From contig NC_059362.1 in the NCBI RefSeq assembly GCF_019703515.2, positions 45,063,826 to 45,127,825 of the forward strand: a stretch of DNA of 64,000 nucleotides. Direction: 5' to 3'. Shown here piece after piece: positions 23,116 to 38,215 of the stretch; positions within the stretch are counted from its first letter, which is position 1; every line of letters starts with the position of its first letter. A program made the position numbers and the translations under genes. Source of the stretch: Myxocyprinus asiaticus. Lineage: Eukaryota > Chordata > Actinopteri > Cypriniformes > Catostomidae. Below the pieces are notes generated by a model, which saw nothing but the letters and a program-made list of their open reading frames with translations, had not been told where the DNA came from and ran no database searches.

Positions 23116-24068
23116 AATATAATGTGATGTAATGTTCAAGTACCAAAAAAAAATATATAAATCAGTAATGTTTTACACCATATGCCTTCATTTTCCAGCA
23201 AATTTTTTTATTGCTGTCCATTATTGTTGTGTAATTTCCAGCTATTATTTCAAAAATAAAAACCTAGTCATTTTTGTTAAACACAAAGTAATTTTGATTG
23301 AAAAATCTAAATAGAATTTTTTTCTGGCACATACTTTATATAAAAATATATTTATAAAATAATTGTTTTTATTTATTATTATTATTATTATTTTTATGGT
23401 GGAGCCAGTGAAAATGGCAGGGCAATTAAAAATGAACTACTTTCCTGAGCAGAAATAAAAGCCTGAGTTTCATTTTTGGGTGAACTATCCCTTCAAAAAG
23501 AGTTTCTCTATCAAAATAACATCACCGCCTCCTGTCTCTCTCATTCTTTATTTCGATCTGTATCTTTCCGTCACTTTCTCTGGTGGTTGTTTGTGAGAGA
23601 TTCAGGGTATGTGACCTATTTAATCTAACATGTCCAGACTTCTGCAATGAGACCAGTGCCAGTCATTCAAAGCACCAGGGAGAGAGTGTGTTTGTGTGTT
23701 GGGTTGTTCGAGTGTGTTTGAGCATTAAAACAGGTCACCTTGACTTGCAAAACCCTGCGACATCTGAAGAAACTTCCTTCCAAAACACTTTGGGAATATT
23801 TCTGTGAATCAAAGTCTCCCTGGTTTCTTCTTATCTTTCTCTCTCTGTATTTTTTTTTTCCACAGGGGTGAATTTGTATTCAACATCACCCTACAATCTA
23901 TGTAACACACTATTTTAAAACCTTAAGTAGTACTGCCTACTCAGATAGTAGAGTACTGTTTACTTAGGCAGTTCACTAGGTTGTGGAACAGAGCGAATGG
24001 GCTGAACAATTGATTTGTGGATGCAGATTTATGCTTGTCATTAACATTCAGCATGTGTTTCTCAACAG
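23116..24068. other. Intron before the exon at 24069
   Basis: Contains a (TTA)n-like run at 23367-23392, a fragment of the aaagggatag miniature family at 23455-23496 (gggtgaactatcccttc), and otherwise no recognised feature. The acceptor is gtttctcaacag at 24057-24068. Confidence 0.6.
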
Positions 24069-24315
24069 GTGAAGCTCATGATTATGACGTTCAGGTGGTG
24101 GAGTTGCCCATCGTCGATAGTCTACACCCACGACCGCCATACCTCCCTCTCGCTATCCCAGAAGACCTAGCACCCCGTTTGCAGCGTCTTCACGGTGACC
24201 CATCCGTCTGGTGGGTGTCACAGTTTGTTAAGTATCTGGTCCGCCCGCAGGCATGGCTGGAGAAGGAGATCCAGGACACGGCCATCAAACTGGGCTTTAA
24301 ACACCCCATTGTTGG
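24069..24315 (+). CDS. fut8: fut8 coding exon (GT23 domain, middle)
   Basis: Completes a glycine codon and reads [20 protein letters not shown], continuing through [16 protein letters not shown] and [20 protein letters not shown] to LGFKHPIVG. This matches the central GT23 segment of FUT8. The acceptor is tctcaacag and the donor GG|GTCAGT, phase 2. The 247-bp length fits the neighbouring phases. Confidence 0.98.
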
Positions 24316-25320
24316 GTCAGTACACTATTGTCACTCAATTTCAAATTTTTCGATTTCAAAGTACTTTTTATGATTATATTTATGTAACCCCAGGGATTTT
24401 TTTTTTCCCCTAAAACTGAAATGAAGAACTTAGAATGCATTTATCAACAATGCTTAATATATGTGTTGAGCTTTATTATAGTTCACAAAGTTAAGTATAT
24501 TTTGGTTCCTGTTCCTTTAAGAGACCCCCTATCAATTTGGTTGCAATGTACTTTTGCAAAATGTGTTATTTTGCAAACAAGTTTGTTCACCTTTTATTCA
24601 TTTGTGTCAGTAAGCCCACCTTAAACACAGGTAGATTTTATCCATTATTGGTTCATGCGAGTTTGTGGGAGGGGTGAGGTGAGAGAGCGCATGTTTGAGA
24701 TGTGAATCCGATAGAGACGCTCGTGAACAGATGAGCATGTGAGTAATCACGATAATCCCAACAGGATTCATTTATTTACTCTCATTTAATTGCTATCAGA
24801 GTGTTAGTAATAGTTTCATCCAACATCTCGCTGAGCATTTTTGTTTTGTTTTGTGATAGGGTGTTTTATTTGTGTCTGTTCTAAATGGAAAGACATTAAA
24901 ACTCGATGAAACATTATTGTCACTAACTTGTGCGTGAGCACCGGACGAGTTAGTTCTGAATAGAAGTGTAAATCAGTCAAGTATTGTTTATACACAACTG
25001 CAGTATGGACTATAGACACTTGCTGAAGGAACCACCAAACTTATATTTCCATATTCATCTGTGGTCGGTGAAACGGTCTCAAAGAGTGTGTTGAAACTAG
25101 ATTTGGGGTGTTACTACTGTGTAATAACATTAATTCTGTGAATTCATTCAGTCAAAGTCAACACATACATTTCATTCCATTTTACTGATTGTGTCTACAG
25201 TCTTTTTTTCTTAATTATTGTAATTTGCTTATTCTAAGTAGAATTTGCTGAGTTTATTCATTTACTGAAGTTAAAGTGTATAGTATCAAGTTCAGTATTT
25301 AGAGTGTTAAGTCACATATA
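24316..25320. other. Intron, no clear features
   Basis: No coding or defined repeat recognised. The short open frames are AT-rich and without domains. Confidence 0.5.
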
Positions 25321-26927
<1,607 letters not shown>

Positions 26928-27119
26928 ATGTGTATTAAAATTCATAGTTTATTTCATATTGTGGTGACTTACAGCAGGTTATTGGTTTAAGAGAAGACCC
27001 ATATAATCAGTCAAGAGACGCATAATAACTGAACCCGAGTGCCTGCCCTAAAAGAGCTCAGGTTAATCAACCGTGGGAGGGAATAGGGTGCTACATTTAC
27101 ATACAATATTGCCAAAGCA

Positions 27120-27340
27120 TCAATATACACATTAAAAGCTGATAGGAAATTACATTTATTAATAATTAATGATAAGTAACATCAAATAAAATGTCATTTT
27201 AATTATTAAAATTAAAATAAGAATACTATAATATAAATAAATCAAATAAAATGACATTTTAATGAATGCAATTAAAATAAGAATATAATCATATAAATAA
27301 AATAATTGAATTAAAATTATAATCACTCCCTTTTTGTTCA
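27120..27340. repeat. Direct duplication of an AT-rich unit
   Basis: The phrase aaataaatcaaataaaatg with neighbouring sequence is repeated at about 27180-27235 and 27236-27300 (aaaatgtcattttaattatt against aaaatgacattttaatgaat). Confidence 0.6.
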
Positions 27341-27344
27341 TTGT

Positions 27345-27505
27345 TAATGTTAGTTTATATTCCATTAGCTAATATTAATGTATAAATATAACTTTAAATG
27401 TTAACATTTTATTAATATATGTAGAAATAAATATTATCCAGGTTTTGTTCATTGTTGCATTAAATGATGTTAATGAATACAACCTTATTGTAAAGTGTTA
27501 CCAAT
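27345..27505. mobile_element. Miniature element fragment, taacattaact-rich family
   Basis: Ends with cttattgtaaagtgttacca, the terminal motif seen at 19748. Only one end is present. Confidence 0.55.
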
Positions 27506-28173
27506 CAATTTACATTCACATTTACAAAGTAGTTTTTTCTTGTTTTAAGCATAAATCTCACTTTTGTAAGATTTATCCTCAACAAAAAATAGGGTATTAA
27601 AAAGAACTTTATTTTTCTTTTTTGTTTGGTTTTGTTTTGTTCATATATTCTCTGGAAACAAGTCTTAAAATCTCTAGATATATGCACTTTTGTTTGTAAG
27701 TAAATTATGTTTTTGGTCTGTTTGTTTAGATTATTTACTGGAAGGGGTTAGGAAGTGTTGTTTTACTTGTCTTTTTGTGTTTCTTTGTGTCTTTGTGTGT
27801 GTTGGTTTATCTGTCCCCGGGGTAGCCGCGTCTGTGTGGGTGTTACACTGATAAAACAGTGTGAGATAAAGATGACAAATGTTAATAAGAATTAACTCGA
27901 CTCACAGCCATGATTAAATTGATTAGATAAATGAGTTTTGAATGATTGCAGCTCCGCTGGAGACTCTATTGTCTCATGACAACACTGTGAAATGAAATAA
28001 CCCAAATAATACAATAGAGTAAATGAACAATGAAGCAAAAATATCAGTTCAAAAGAGAGCAATAGAGAGAAAAACGATTGTGTTCGGTTCATAAGTTCAT
28101 TTGATATCTGATGTTGCGGCTCCTGTCTCTATAAATGTTAAGTAATCCTGTATTCTGTTTCTCTGTGTTGCAG
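27506..28173. other. Intron before the exon at 28174
   Basis: No defined element. The acceptor is ctctgtgttgcag at 28161-28173. Confidence 0.6.
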
Positions 28174-28350
28174 CGTCCATGTCAGACGAACAGATAAAGT
28201 CGGGACAGAAGCCGCGTTTCACCCCATAGAGGAGTACATGGCACATGTGGAGGAACAGTTCGAGTACATATCTCAGCGAGTCCATGTGGATAAAAGACGA
28301 GTATATCTGGCCACCGATGACCCCTCGCTGTTAGAGGAAGCTAAAACCAA
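28174..28350 (+). CDS. fut8: fut8 coding exon (GDP-fucose binding core)
   Basis: Completes a glycine codon and reads [20 protein letters not shown]. The adjacent arginines of VHVRRTDK are, from FUT8 family work, essential for binding GDP-fucose. The exon then runs to [16 protein letters not shown], holding the conserved aspartate pair. Acceptor ctgtgttgcag and donor AA|GTGAGT, phase 2; length 177 bp. All key residues seen here are intact, so the gene looks functional. Confidence 0.98.
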
Positions 28351-28434
28351 GTGAGTTATTACAGTTCATTCATGTCTTGTTGAATGTATATTTTATTTGT
28401 ATATTTGAATACTGTAAATTGTTATTATTTTTAA

Positions 28435-29030
28435 ATAGAATTATAGGCACCTTGCTGTCAATTTTTTGTTTGGTTTGGCATTTTGTTTTGCTTTTGTTTA
28501 ATTTTTTTGCATTTTGTTTTTGTTTGTTTTTTGTTTTAGTTTACTTTTTTGTTTTATGTTTTGTGTTTTATTTTTATTAGTTTGTTTTGGTTTTTGTTTT
28601 ACTTTGTTTTATTTTGCTTGGTTTTGATCTGTTTTTATGTTTGGTTTGTGTTTTTGTTTTGGCTGTTGTTTGTTTTGTTTTTTTAAATAGAATTATAGGC
28701 ACCTTGTTGTCAATTTTTTGTTTGGTTTGGCATTTTGTTTTGCTTTTTTGTTTAATTTTTTTGCCTTTTTTATTGTTGTTTTTTTACTTTGTTTTAATGT
28801 TTTGTTTTATTTTTATTTCTTTGTTTTGTTTTTATTTATTTTTGTTTTGTGTTTTTATTATTATTATTTATTTGTTTGTTTTGGTTTGTGTTTTTTTGTG
28901 TTTTGATTTGCTTGGTTTTTATCTGTTTTTATGTTGTTGTTTTTTTATCTAAGTTCTTGTTTGTTTTTTTGTTTTTTATGTTTTGATTTGTTTGTTTTGT
29001 TTTTGATTTGTTTATTTTATTGACATTTAT
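28435..29030. repeat. T/G-rich low-complexity intron with an internal duplication
   Basis: Dominated by ttttgttttg words. A segment starting aaatagaattataggcacct occurs at about 28434 and again at 28684, with more than 50 matching bases. The hydrophobic Phe/Leu-rich open frames across this region are translations of the T-rich composition, not proteins. Confidence 0.85.
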
Positions 29031-29183
29031 ATTTACAGGCTGCTCCAGAAAATTATTACATTTTAAGTTAGTTGTTCATTATTATATCTCAATACTTGTT
29101 AGTGTAAATAAAGTGTCTTTTGTTTATGGTCACATCCTTTATTGGTTGCATCTAATGTATAGTAAACACTTTAATGTTATTAA

Positions 29184-29845
<662 letters not shown>

Positions 29846-30540
29846 AAAATAAACGAGAGAAATAATCGATTCACAAACAGCTGAACTCACCAAGGATTGC
29901 CAGATAAGAGGGGTGAGACAAATTCTCAAGGATAGACACACATGGAGTGTGTGAGAATGTGTAATTGTGTATACGTGTGTATTTACAGGTCGGACGCTCC
30001 TTTTAGTGTAATCTGACAAAAGTTTGTGTAAATTGACTGCTATGAAACTCAAGAGTCACAACAGAGCTTTTGCCTAGAAAGGGCGTCGACGCTCAGATCA
30101 CCTGCAACAAATGAACTAAATATTTTTTAATTGTTTAAAGTGTTTTTTTTAAATATTTTCTTGCCTTCTTCTGCTTAAGTATCTTCCTTTGTCTGGGAGA
30201 ATCTCACGAAACCTGTCAAGAGCATGTCCAGATCATATTTCACCTCAAAATAAAAATGGATAAATAAATAAATACAAAAACAATTATATTTTGCATAAAG
30301 ACAATAAAGTCTATTTTTAGAACCATTATGATTTTTTGCACTGTGCCATTTTGTTTTATAATAAATCAACTTTACATTTTTAATTATTTCAATTATCATT
30401 AGTGCAAAACAATCTCATTCTCATTACAGTAATACAACAAATAATGATGTATTATTTAAAGTGTAAGGTATTTTATACGTCATGGTGGTAGCATTTGTTT
30501 TGTTGAATTTAATTTATGCTGATTTTAATAAAACATTATG
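29846..30540 (+). other. fut8: Probable fut8 3' untranslated region
   Basis: The sequence after the stop is free of recognised repeats for about 700 bp. Candidate polyadenylation signals AATAAA are at 30303-30308 and 30527-30532. One at 29848 is directly after the stop and is unlikely to be used. The true end is not visible from sequence alone. Confidence 0.55.
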
Positions 30541-30891
30541 TCTAACTGTAGTAATGCAAATCTAATGAAGAATCAACATTGAGATTAGTTAATTAATATG
30601 AAATTATAGGGATGTCCCGATACCTTTTTTTTTTTTTTTGAGTACGAGTACCAATACTTCCTTTTTGGTATTTGCCGATACAGAGTCAGATACATTTTTT
30701 TTTTGTTGTTTTTTTTTTTATTCCATATCAAAAGTTTATTTCATTTTTTTATTTTAACATGAAAATGGTGTTTAAATAGATTAGTTCATCAAAACTTTAA
30801 CGAATGAAAATGTAACAATTAATCTTTCAAAATAATATTGTATAATTTTTATCAAATTAAGTGCTTTTATACCTCACATCACAATCTGAAA

Positions 30892-32442
30892 TGCAACCCC
30901 AATTCTGAAAAATTTGGGACAGTATGAAAAATTCTAATAAAAACAAAAATGAGCGATTTGTAAATTATATTAACCCTTTTCTATATTGAAAGCACTACAA
31001 CTACACATTATATGATGTTTTACCTTGTGAATTTCATTGGGGTTTGTGTGTGTGTGTGTGTGTTATTTTTAATGTACAGTCATTTCAAATCAGATGATTG
31101 CAACACGCTCCAAATAAGTTGGGACAGTCGAGTGTTTACCACTGTGAAACATCACTATTTCTTCTAATAACACTTATTAAGCATTTAGGCACTGAAGACA
31201 CAAGTTTGTTAAGTTTAAAAAGTGGAATTTTCCCCCATTCATCCACTATGTAGGTCTTTAGCTGCACAATTGTACGGGGTCCTGTGTGCGTATCAGGACT
31301 GCAGGCACGCCAATCTAGCACCTGCAATCTCTGCTTATTCGGCCATGCACTTGAAATCCGGGCAGTGTGTGGTTTGAATTTGTCCTGTTGGAAAATGCAG
31401 GGACGTCCCTGGAAAAGACGGTGCTGGATGGCAGTATATGTTGCTCCAAAATTTGTATATGTCTGTCAGCATTCATGGTGTTCTCACTGCTATGGGCACT
31501 GACACACCCCTGGCCCATACAGACACTGGCTTTTGGACCTGATGCTAATAACAGCTTGGATGGCCCTTTTCCTCTTTGGCCCGGAGAACATGACAGCTGT
31601 GTTTTTCTAAAACCTTTTGAAATGTGGACTCATCGGACCAAAAAACTCAGTTCCACTGTTCCACTTTCCATCTAAGATGAGACCGAGCCCAGAGAAGTCA
31701 TCAGCGCTTCTGGACAGTGTTGATGTATGGCTTCTCCTTTGCATAGTAAAATCTTAATTTGCATTTGTGGATGCAGCGGCGAGTGGTGTTGACTAACAAA
31801 GGTTTACTAAAGTTATCCCAAACCCATGTTCATGATATCCATTACAGATGAATGATGTTTTTTAAGACAGTGACGTCTGAGGGATCAGAGATCACACGCA
31901 TTCAGAAATGGTTTTCGTCTTGTCCTTTACGCACAGAGATTTGACCAGATTCCTTGAATCTTTTAACTATATTGTGCACTGTAGAGGGTAAAATGCCCCA
32001 AATCCTTCCAATTTGTCATTGGGGAGCATTGTTCTCAAAGTGCTGCATTACTTGCTGAAGCATCTGTTGGCAAATTGACAAGTCTTGAATGATCCTTGCT
32101 CTTGAAGGACTAGGCTGTTTATGGAGGCTCCTTATATACTATAACACCATTGCCTCACCTGTTTACCATCTCCTGTTTCACATCGCCTCATTTCAAATTT
32201 TTATTAGTCTTAAATTGCCCGTCTCAACTTTTTTGGAGCGTGTTGCAATCATCTGATTTGAAATTACTGTACATACAAAAAACAATGAAATTCAGTGAAA
32301 AACATCATATAATGTGTAGTTGTAGTGCTTTCAATAAAGCAAAGGGTGAATATAATTGACAAATCACTCCTTTTTGTTTTTATTAGCATTTAATTAGCTT
32401 TTGTCATACTGTCCCAATTTTTTTTTCAGAATTGAGGTTGTA
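30892..32442 (-). mobile_element. Tc1/mariner-type element E, nested and decayed
   Basis: Outer inverted repeats: caaccccaattctgaaaaat at the left and cagaattgaggttgta at the right. Inner matching sites are gcaacacgctccaaataagt near 31101 and ttttttggagcgtgttgcaa near 32227. Total about 1.55 kb. The layout and internal phrases resemble a fish element usually filed with the Tc1/mariner group (the ISRm11-like branch, from memory). It lies inside the 30607-33167 element, so it inserted later. Confidence 0.8.
31136..31518 (-). pseudogene. Transposase remnants of element E
   Basis: Two overlapping - strand fragments. One includes RTIVQLKTYIVDEWGKIPLF and LVSSVPKCLISVIRR, resembling the C-terminal part of the transposase of this element type. 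The reading is broken by stops and frame changes, and no DDE triad can be followed. No product is expected. Confidence 0.55.
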
Positions 32443-33167
32443 CAATGAAGTTATTTTTGCCAAATAAAGTGCTGCACAACAGAGCATCACAGATGTGAGA
32501 TATTGCTTAAATATAATACAATTACTATTGATTTATCATTATTAGTAATAATAGTAGTAGTAGTATTACAGTGAATATTGCATAACTGTACAGTAGTGAT
32601 CTATTTCTGTCTTTTTCCATTTAAATTGAGCTTTTATTTTGAAGTGTTTCTGTGTTGCTATGTCCAAGGAGCTCTGACGTAATGACGGCAGCTTCTCAAT
32701 CCAGAAAAGCCGGCCCCTACGTGACTCAAAGTGATTATTAAACCGCAAAAGGCTGCTATTTAATTAAATATGTAGTCTGCATGTGCCTCATGCTTCAAAT
32801 TGAATAAGCGCTCTGTTCGCTGTCATCTGCTACAAACAGAGCGTGCGATGCTCATGATGGTGTTTTCCGTGTATGAGTCAAGGATCTCTAAAAGGTATGA
32901 GCAATTTGTCATTAAGTCAGCACAACACCGGCTCCACACATTCACAAACACTCACATTTGAAGCAAGCAGCACATGCAAACTATATATTTATTGCATTAA
33001 ATCGCAGCTTTTGCTGTTTAATAATCTCACTAGGACATAACACGATTTTAATTAGTGCGCTGAATGTTTACGTAATGACATTCATACAGATGGTATCGGT
33101 TTTTGGTATTGGAACATTTTTATAAGTACGAGTACAAGTACATAAGCGCGGTATCGGGACATCCCTA

Positions 33168-33735
33168 TAAAATTATATAAAATAATAAGTACAAAAAAAT
33201 TAAAATAATGTAAATATGGTGGGAAAATGTGTTCAACTGTTATGAAATTAATGTTACAATGCAAAAATTAAAAAACAAAGGCTTCATTTTCTTAATGCAA
33301 AAAAATAAAAAATAAAATACAAATAAAAATGTCTTTTGATTTTGGGATGAAAAATGAGCCAGACATTTCACCTGACTGTTGTTCTCCTCTCACTGTGTTT
33401 ATTTGTTTGTCATGTCATTTCACTTGTGTTCTTACCTGCCTAATTTCACTCTATCACGCCGTGCTCTTACATTTTTTCTCAGTTTTAAGTCTTTGTGCAT
33501 GTGGTCAGTTGTGTGTTTTCACACAAACTGTTTGTGTTTTATTTAAGGTGCATCCAAGATGATGCCTGAAATGAAGGGGAAAAGTTTTGCCAAACATACA
33601 TTTTTAACTTTCATTTTTAAAAATGAATTCATGAACACGTGAAATTGAATAAATGTGCAAACAAATTTCCCAGCTGAATCCAATACTGAAACAGACTATA
33701 CCAAGAATCCATCACATCTGGCAGTTTTACAAATA
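33168..33735. other. Intergenic, AT-rich, no recognised features
   Basis: No coding or defined repeat seen. Confidence 0.5.
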
Positions 33736-34150
33736 AAAAGTCAACATGAAATCAAAATTGACCTTATTTATTTTCATAATACACTGTTTTCTGTTTGTTT
33801 GTTTTTTTTTGGTTTTTTTTGTCAGGATTAATCAGTGCACGTTATAACAAAGAACGAAATGTTTGCCTTTATAATCTTTCATCAGAATATTCTGAAACGA
33901 CGTATCTTTTCGACTGATATCACGTACACGTGCAGGCTATCGGGTCGTGTTAACTACTTGTTAACATATTTATTTAGGCAATAATTTAGGCACTACTGTT
34001 GATGGTGCAGCCTTTATAAAATCTTGCCAATAGTTAAAGCAGCAATTTAATGCCAATTCTCAATAGATAAAATCAGCTCCCACCCTACCCACTCGTAAAT
34101 AATGCAATGGAAGTAAAATGGGTTTTAAATGCCATTTCATGTTGACTTTA
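33736..34150. mobile_element. Miniature inverted-repeat element (aaagtcaacatgaaatc family)
   Basis: Left end aaaagtcaacatgaaatcaa and right end gccatttcatgttgacttta are imperfect inverted copies. Fragments of the family occur near 16310 and 43020-43045. No coding. Confidence 0.65.
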
Positions 34151-35347
34151 ATGTAGAAATTTAAATATATATATATATATATTAGAACAACTTTAAAGTT
34201 GTCACCAGTTTTATTGTCAAATATTATTTTGAAGTATGATTTCAAAGATTACAAAGTGTCTTGTAGAAATTAATTGAACCGTTATGGGTTTAATATTCAA
34301 CTTGGTTGAGCATTCTGATAGTAATTGAGATGTCGAACCCCAGGAACGTTATTGAATCATATGTAGAGAGTATATGAAGAACTTAATGGAAATGTCAATG
34401 TCATTTGAAGGCATTTGCTGTTGTAGTCACACTAATGGTCAGCCAATTGCAGGCATTATAAATTAAAAATGTTCTTTAAACAGTGGTACAAAATGGATCT
34501 GAATCTGCAAACCTAACTGAACATTCTTTTATTATTTTTATTGAAAAGATTTTGCATTTTGTCTGTTTATTTGCTGCTTTTCAACTCGAACTTGTTGTTA
34601 AACTTTTTTTGTAAGAAGAAAAATCATGTTCATAATCATGAGACTTTGTCTGCGATACGTTTTTTCATATTTTTTGTTTTAGGGTGTTGTCTTTATAAAC
34701 CCACTGATCAATTAAAGTGGAGAAATCTGATTGGTTGTTGTGTTACTTCAAAGCTGATGCTGTGCAAGTCGTGGGTCTGCTGGCTTTTACAAGGATCATC
34801 AATGGATCCTTTCATCAAAATACACCCCACATCCCTCAAAGGAAATATCATGATCAAAGTTCAGGTTTAATGTGGCCTGCATAATATTCATCCCTCAAAC
34901 CAGTGACCTGTGTTCACCAGAAAACCTGCTGCCAAGCAAATAAATAAAGGTTGAATTCAATTTCAGATCAATGCACAGCATTTGTGGCATAATGTCAATT
35001 ACCACAGAAAATAATTTTGACTTGTAATTCATTTTGCAAAACAAAGAAAAAACACATTCAAGTATTGAGCATCCTTTTGATGTGGGACTACTTTTCTATG
35101 CGGATTAATTTCTGGTTATACGTTACCAGTGTAATTCCAGTGGGTGTAAACTGTGCTTTACAGATAGTTATGTCAAGTTTCTTTCTAGTATCACTGTGCG
35201 GCTATCATGTGAATACTACTGGGTTTACATACGGAAGGATTATTTTACCGTAAATATATATAACCATGAGCTTCGAGATTGTTCATCGATAGTATATCCT
35301 TCAGTCAGTGTTACTTAAACTTAATAAAAACATTTTTTTGTAAAGAT
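34151..35347. other. Intergenic, no recognised features
   Basis: Includes a (TA)n run at 34166-34182. The longest open frame (34541-34870) has no recognisable domain and unremarkable composition. Confidence 0.5.
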
Positions 35348-35364
35348 TTAATAATGAAATTCTT

Positions 35365-35782
35365 TTTTTTTCTCTCTCCCAATTTGGAATGCCCAATTCC
35401 CAATGTGCTCTAAGTCCTCTTGGTGGCGTAGTGACTCGCCTCAATCCCAGTGGCGGTGGACGAATCATGTCTGAGACCGTCAACCCGTGCATCTTATCAC
35501 GTGGCTTGTTGAGCGCGTTACCGTGGAGACATAGCGTGTGTGGAGGCTTCACGCCATCCACCGCAGCATCCACGCACCATTCTCCATGTGCCCCACTGAG
35601 AGCGAACCACATTATGGCGATCGCGAGGAGGTTACCCTGTGTGACTCTACCCTCCTTTGCAACCGGGCCAATTCGGTTGCTAAGGAGGCCCTGCTGGAGT
35701 CACTCAGCACGCCCTGGGATTTGAACTAGCGAACTCCAGGGGTGGTAGCCAGCATCTTTACCACTGAGCTACCCAGGCCCCC
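35365..35782 (-). mobile_element. tRNA-derived SINE, copy 2, with target duplication
   Basis: Inverted copy of the SINE at 4869. The tRNA-like head is at the right (gagctacccaggcccc complement) and the T-rich tail at the left. It is flanked by ttaataatgaaattctt (35348-35364) and ttaattatgaaattctt (35783-35799), 16 of 17 matching, a clear target-site duplication. Confidence 0.93.
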
Positions 35783-35806
35783 TTAATTATGAAATTCTTG
35801 GTGAAG

Positions 35807-37570
35807 AACTACACTACCCATGAATCCTGCAAAGAAAGATCCACCAATCAGAGAACCGCAGGCAAACAATGTGCGCCAAAAGAGCTCTGCAGCGACCGCC
35901 CACTCTCATGGGTATGCACTATGAATGACGCAATCAAGTCGCTCTCTCTACACTCTCAAACTACTTATATATTTGTATTTATCTGTTGTTTTTTTTTCAA
36001 TATACTGTATATTAAATATATTGATTCTATACTTACAGTCAACAACTTTAAATCAATTGCTTTTTATTCGATTACCTAATTCGCAGTGCTTAATGGGACT
36101 GTAGTTCATTCCCTCATGAAAGACGTTCTTTTTGTTCAATTTTCAAATACGTTTTGCTTCAAATCAAAATTTGTAATGTTGTGATTCACCTCGGAGCTGG
36201 TTGATTTGGTTATTGGCTCACAACTCTTTTATGAAGAACTAAAAAACACTTCGGGAACCAAGATGGCTAAAAAAGTGGGTGGGCACTACTGCGATCTATA
36301 GTCCTTTAATTTTGGATTTTTACAAGTCTTAATAAATACAGCCAGCTCTTACTACATAAAAATAGACAGACAGGTTTTTCCACATTCACTGGAGAGCACT
36401 TCAATTAAAAGCCACTTAATTCTGTTGCGATTCCCTGTGACTGTTGTTCCGAAGAGACATTAGTTTAGTTAATTATTTAGTTAATCGGCCACCAGTCCCT
36501 CGTGGCAAGTGTGCAGATTCTAAACTGTCGCACCTTCCCTTTATTTAGAGGCTGAGATTTTTCACCATTGTGAGAGACAGGAAGTCATTCGGGTTTGAAC
36601 ATCATGAAGGTGAGTAAATGATGACAGAATTTTCATTTTTAGAAGAACTATCCCTTTAAACTCTAAATATTATATTGCCAGTGTTCATATCTAATGAAAC
36701 TCTACATTTCAAATGTTATTGCTGCCTGAAAGGACTGTCCATTCAGGTTGAAGTTACTCAGATCAGCTATAATTAAAGCTGTTTTTTTTTTGTTGTTGTT
36801 GTTGTTTTTTTTTATGTTAAAATACTTTCTGATATCCCAGCTTAATATGCGCAAACAACTGCAAGTAAGTCTCCGGTTGTTTTAGCAACCCGTCCAGCCC
36901 GACACGGCAACATTAACATTAACCAGTGGCATCAGTTTGGGGTGGAACTATGTGTTTGTCCATCCAATGGCAAATGTGATGAGTGTCCAGGAAACCTGTT
37001 TGTAAACAGTCAATAATAGAGCCAACAGTGCCCGCTCACTTTTTCAGCCATCTGGGTTCCGGAAGTATTTTCCCCATTTGTTTCTTCCATAGACTTTTTA
37101 TAAAATCCTTCATATGAGTTGTAAGCCATGAACCAGACAAACCAGTTCCGAGGAGAATCGCAACATCACGAACTTTGTTTTAAGGCAAAAAATTATTTGA
37201 AAATTGGCCATGAAGACAACGGTACAAGTTTGCGTACTTACTGTCTTTCATAAGGGCACAAACTACAATCCCATGAAGCATTGCAAATTATGTCATTGAA
37301 TAAAAATGATGGAAATATATAAAACTATTGATTTTAGGTTGTTGATTATAAGTATACAGTAGAAACAATATATTTTACGTTTTTTGCGAAATATTCCGAT
37401 ATGTACAAATATATAAGTAGTTTAAGGGTCAAGGGAGACCGGCTCGATTACGTCATTCACAGTGCGACATGGGAGTGTGCGGTCACTCAGAGACACATTT
37501 CAAGGGTTTCGTTGGCCATGGTTGTCTAATTGGTGGATCTTTATCTGCTGTACCACGGGTAATGTAGTTG
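35807..37570. mobile_element. Large fold-back element (inverted repeat about 1.76 kb)
   Basis: Left end aactacactacccatgaatc (35807) pairs with right end gtaatgtagtt (37570). Inward, atgggactgtagttcattcc near 36093 pairs with aaactacaatcccatgaagc near 37260. Further in, ctcggagctggttgatttgg near 36191 pairs with its complement near 37145, and ccaagatggctaaaaaagtg near 36258 pairs with cactttttcagccatctggg near 37036. The arms thus run at least 35807-36300 and 37050-37570. The centre holds a fragment of the aaagggatag miniature family. No transposase is seen. Confidence 0.8.
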
Positions 37571-38215
37571 TTTACCATGAATTCCGCTATCAAACACGAA
37601 TTTTAAATAATGAAGTTGAGATAACGCAGATGACAACTGAAGCATATACCATTGATGAACAACTTCGTAGCTCACGGTAGGTCTGTCTTTAAAGGTTTAT
37701 AAGTTATAGTTGAAAATCAGTTTGTCTATGGGATAAAAGAATGGGATTCCAGACTGTTGTGCTCTTTTGTGCAATTCTGTTTGTTGCCACTAGTGGCACA
37801 GTGAATTATGCTTGTTACTGTAACTACCTTGTATTTACACAGCCATTGCACATTGCATTATGTTTAAACTGTCAACATCTCATTTGATGTCAGATTCGAC
37901 ATCTCATTTGCTCAATGACAAAACTTCCATTTTGTCAGACAAACTTTATATTCAGAGTAGAAAAAGTTGAGATTATTTAAAACAACCGGTACAGACAGCC
38001 ATATGAGTATGAGCAGCTTAAAAAATGACGTTAAATTTATTTGTGAAAATATTTATATTTTGAGTTTGCTGAATTTATTGTATTAAATTCAATTAATCCA
38101 ACTTTAATTGTTAAGTTAGTTCAGCTAATTTTCCTGTAGTTGAGTTAACTCAGATATGCTTTGCAGCTGGTTGCTTTACTTTTTAACATATACTCAACTT
38201 TTTATTTTTAACAGT
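37571..38215. other. Intergenic, no recognised features
   Basis: AT-rich, no coding or defined repeat. Confidence 0.45.

Larger units (their letters stand above)
30607..33167. mobile_element. Terminal-inverted-repeat element (possibly hAT), carrying a nested transposon
   Basis: The ends are an 18-bp perfect inverted repeat: tagggatgtcccgatacc at 30607 and ggtatcgggacatcccta ending 33167. Inside them, gagtacgagtacca and aagtacgagtacaa extend the match. No clean 8-bp target duplication could be assigned. The element is split by another transposon at 30892-32442; about 1.0 kb of its own sequence remains, without coding. Confidence 0.75.

Noticed and set aside
28377..28952. Phe/Leu-rich open frames that look like membrane proteins
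   Set aside because: They are translations of a T/G-rich low-complexity intron.
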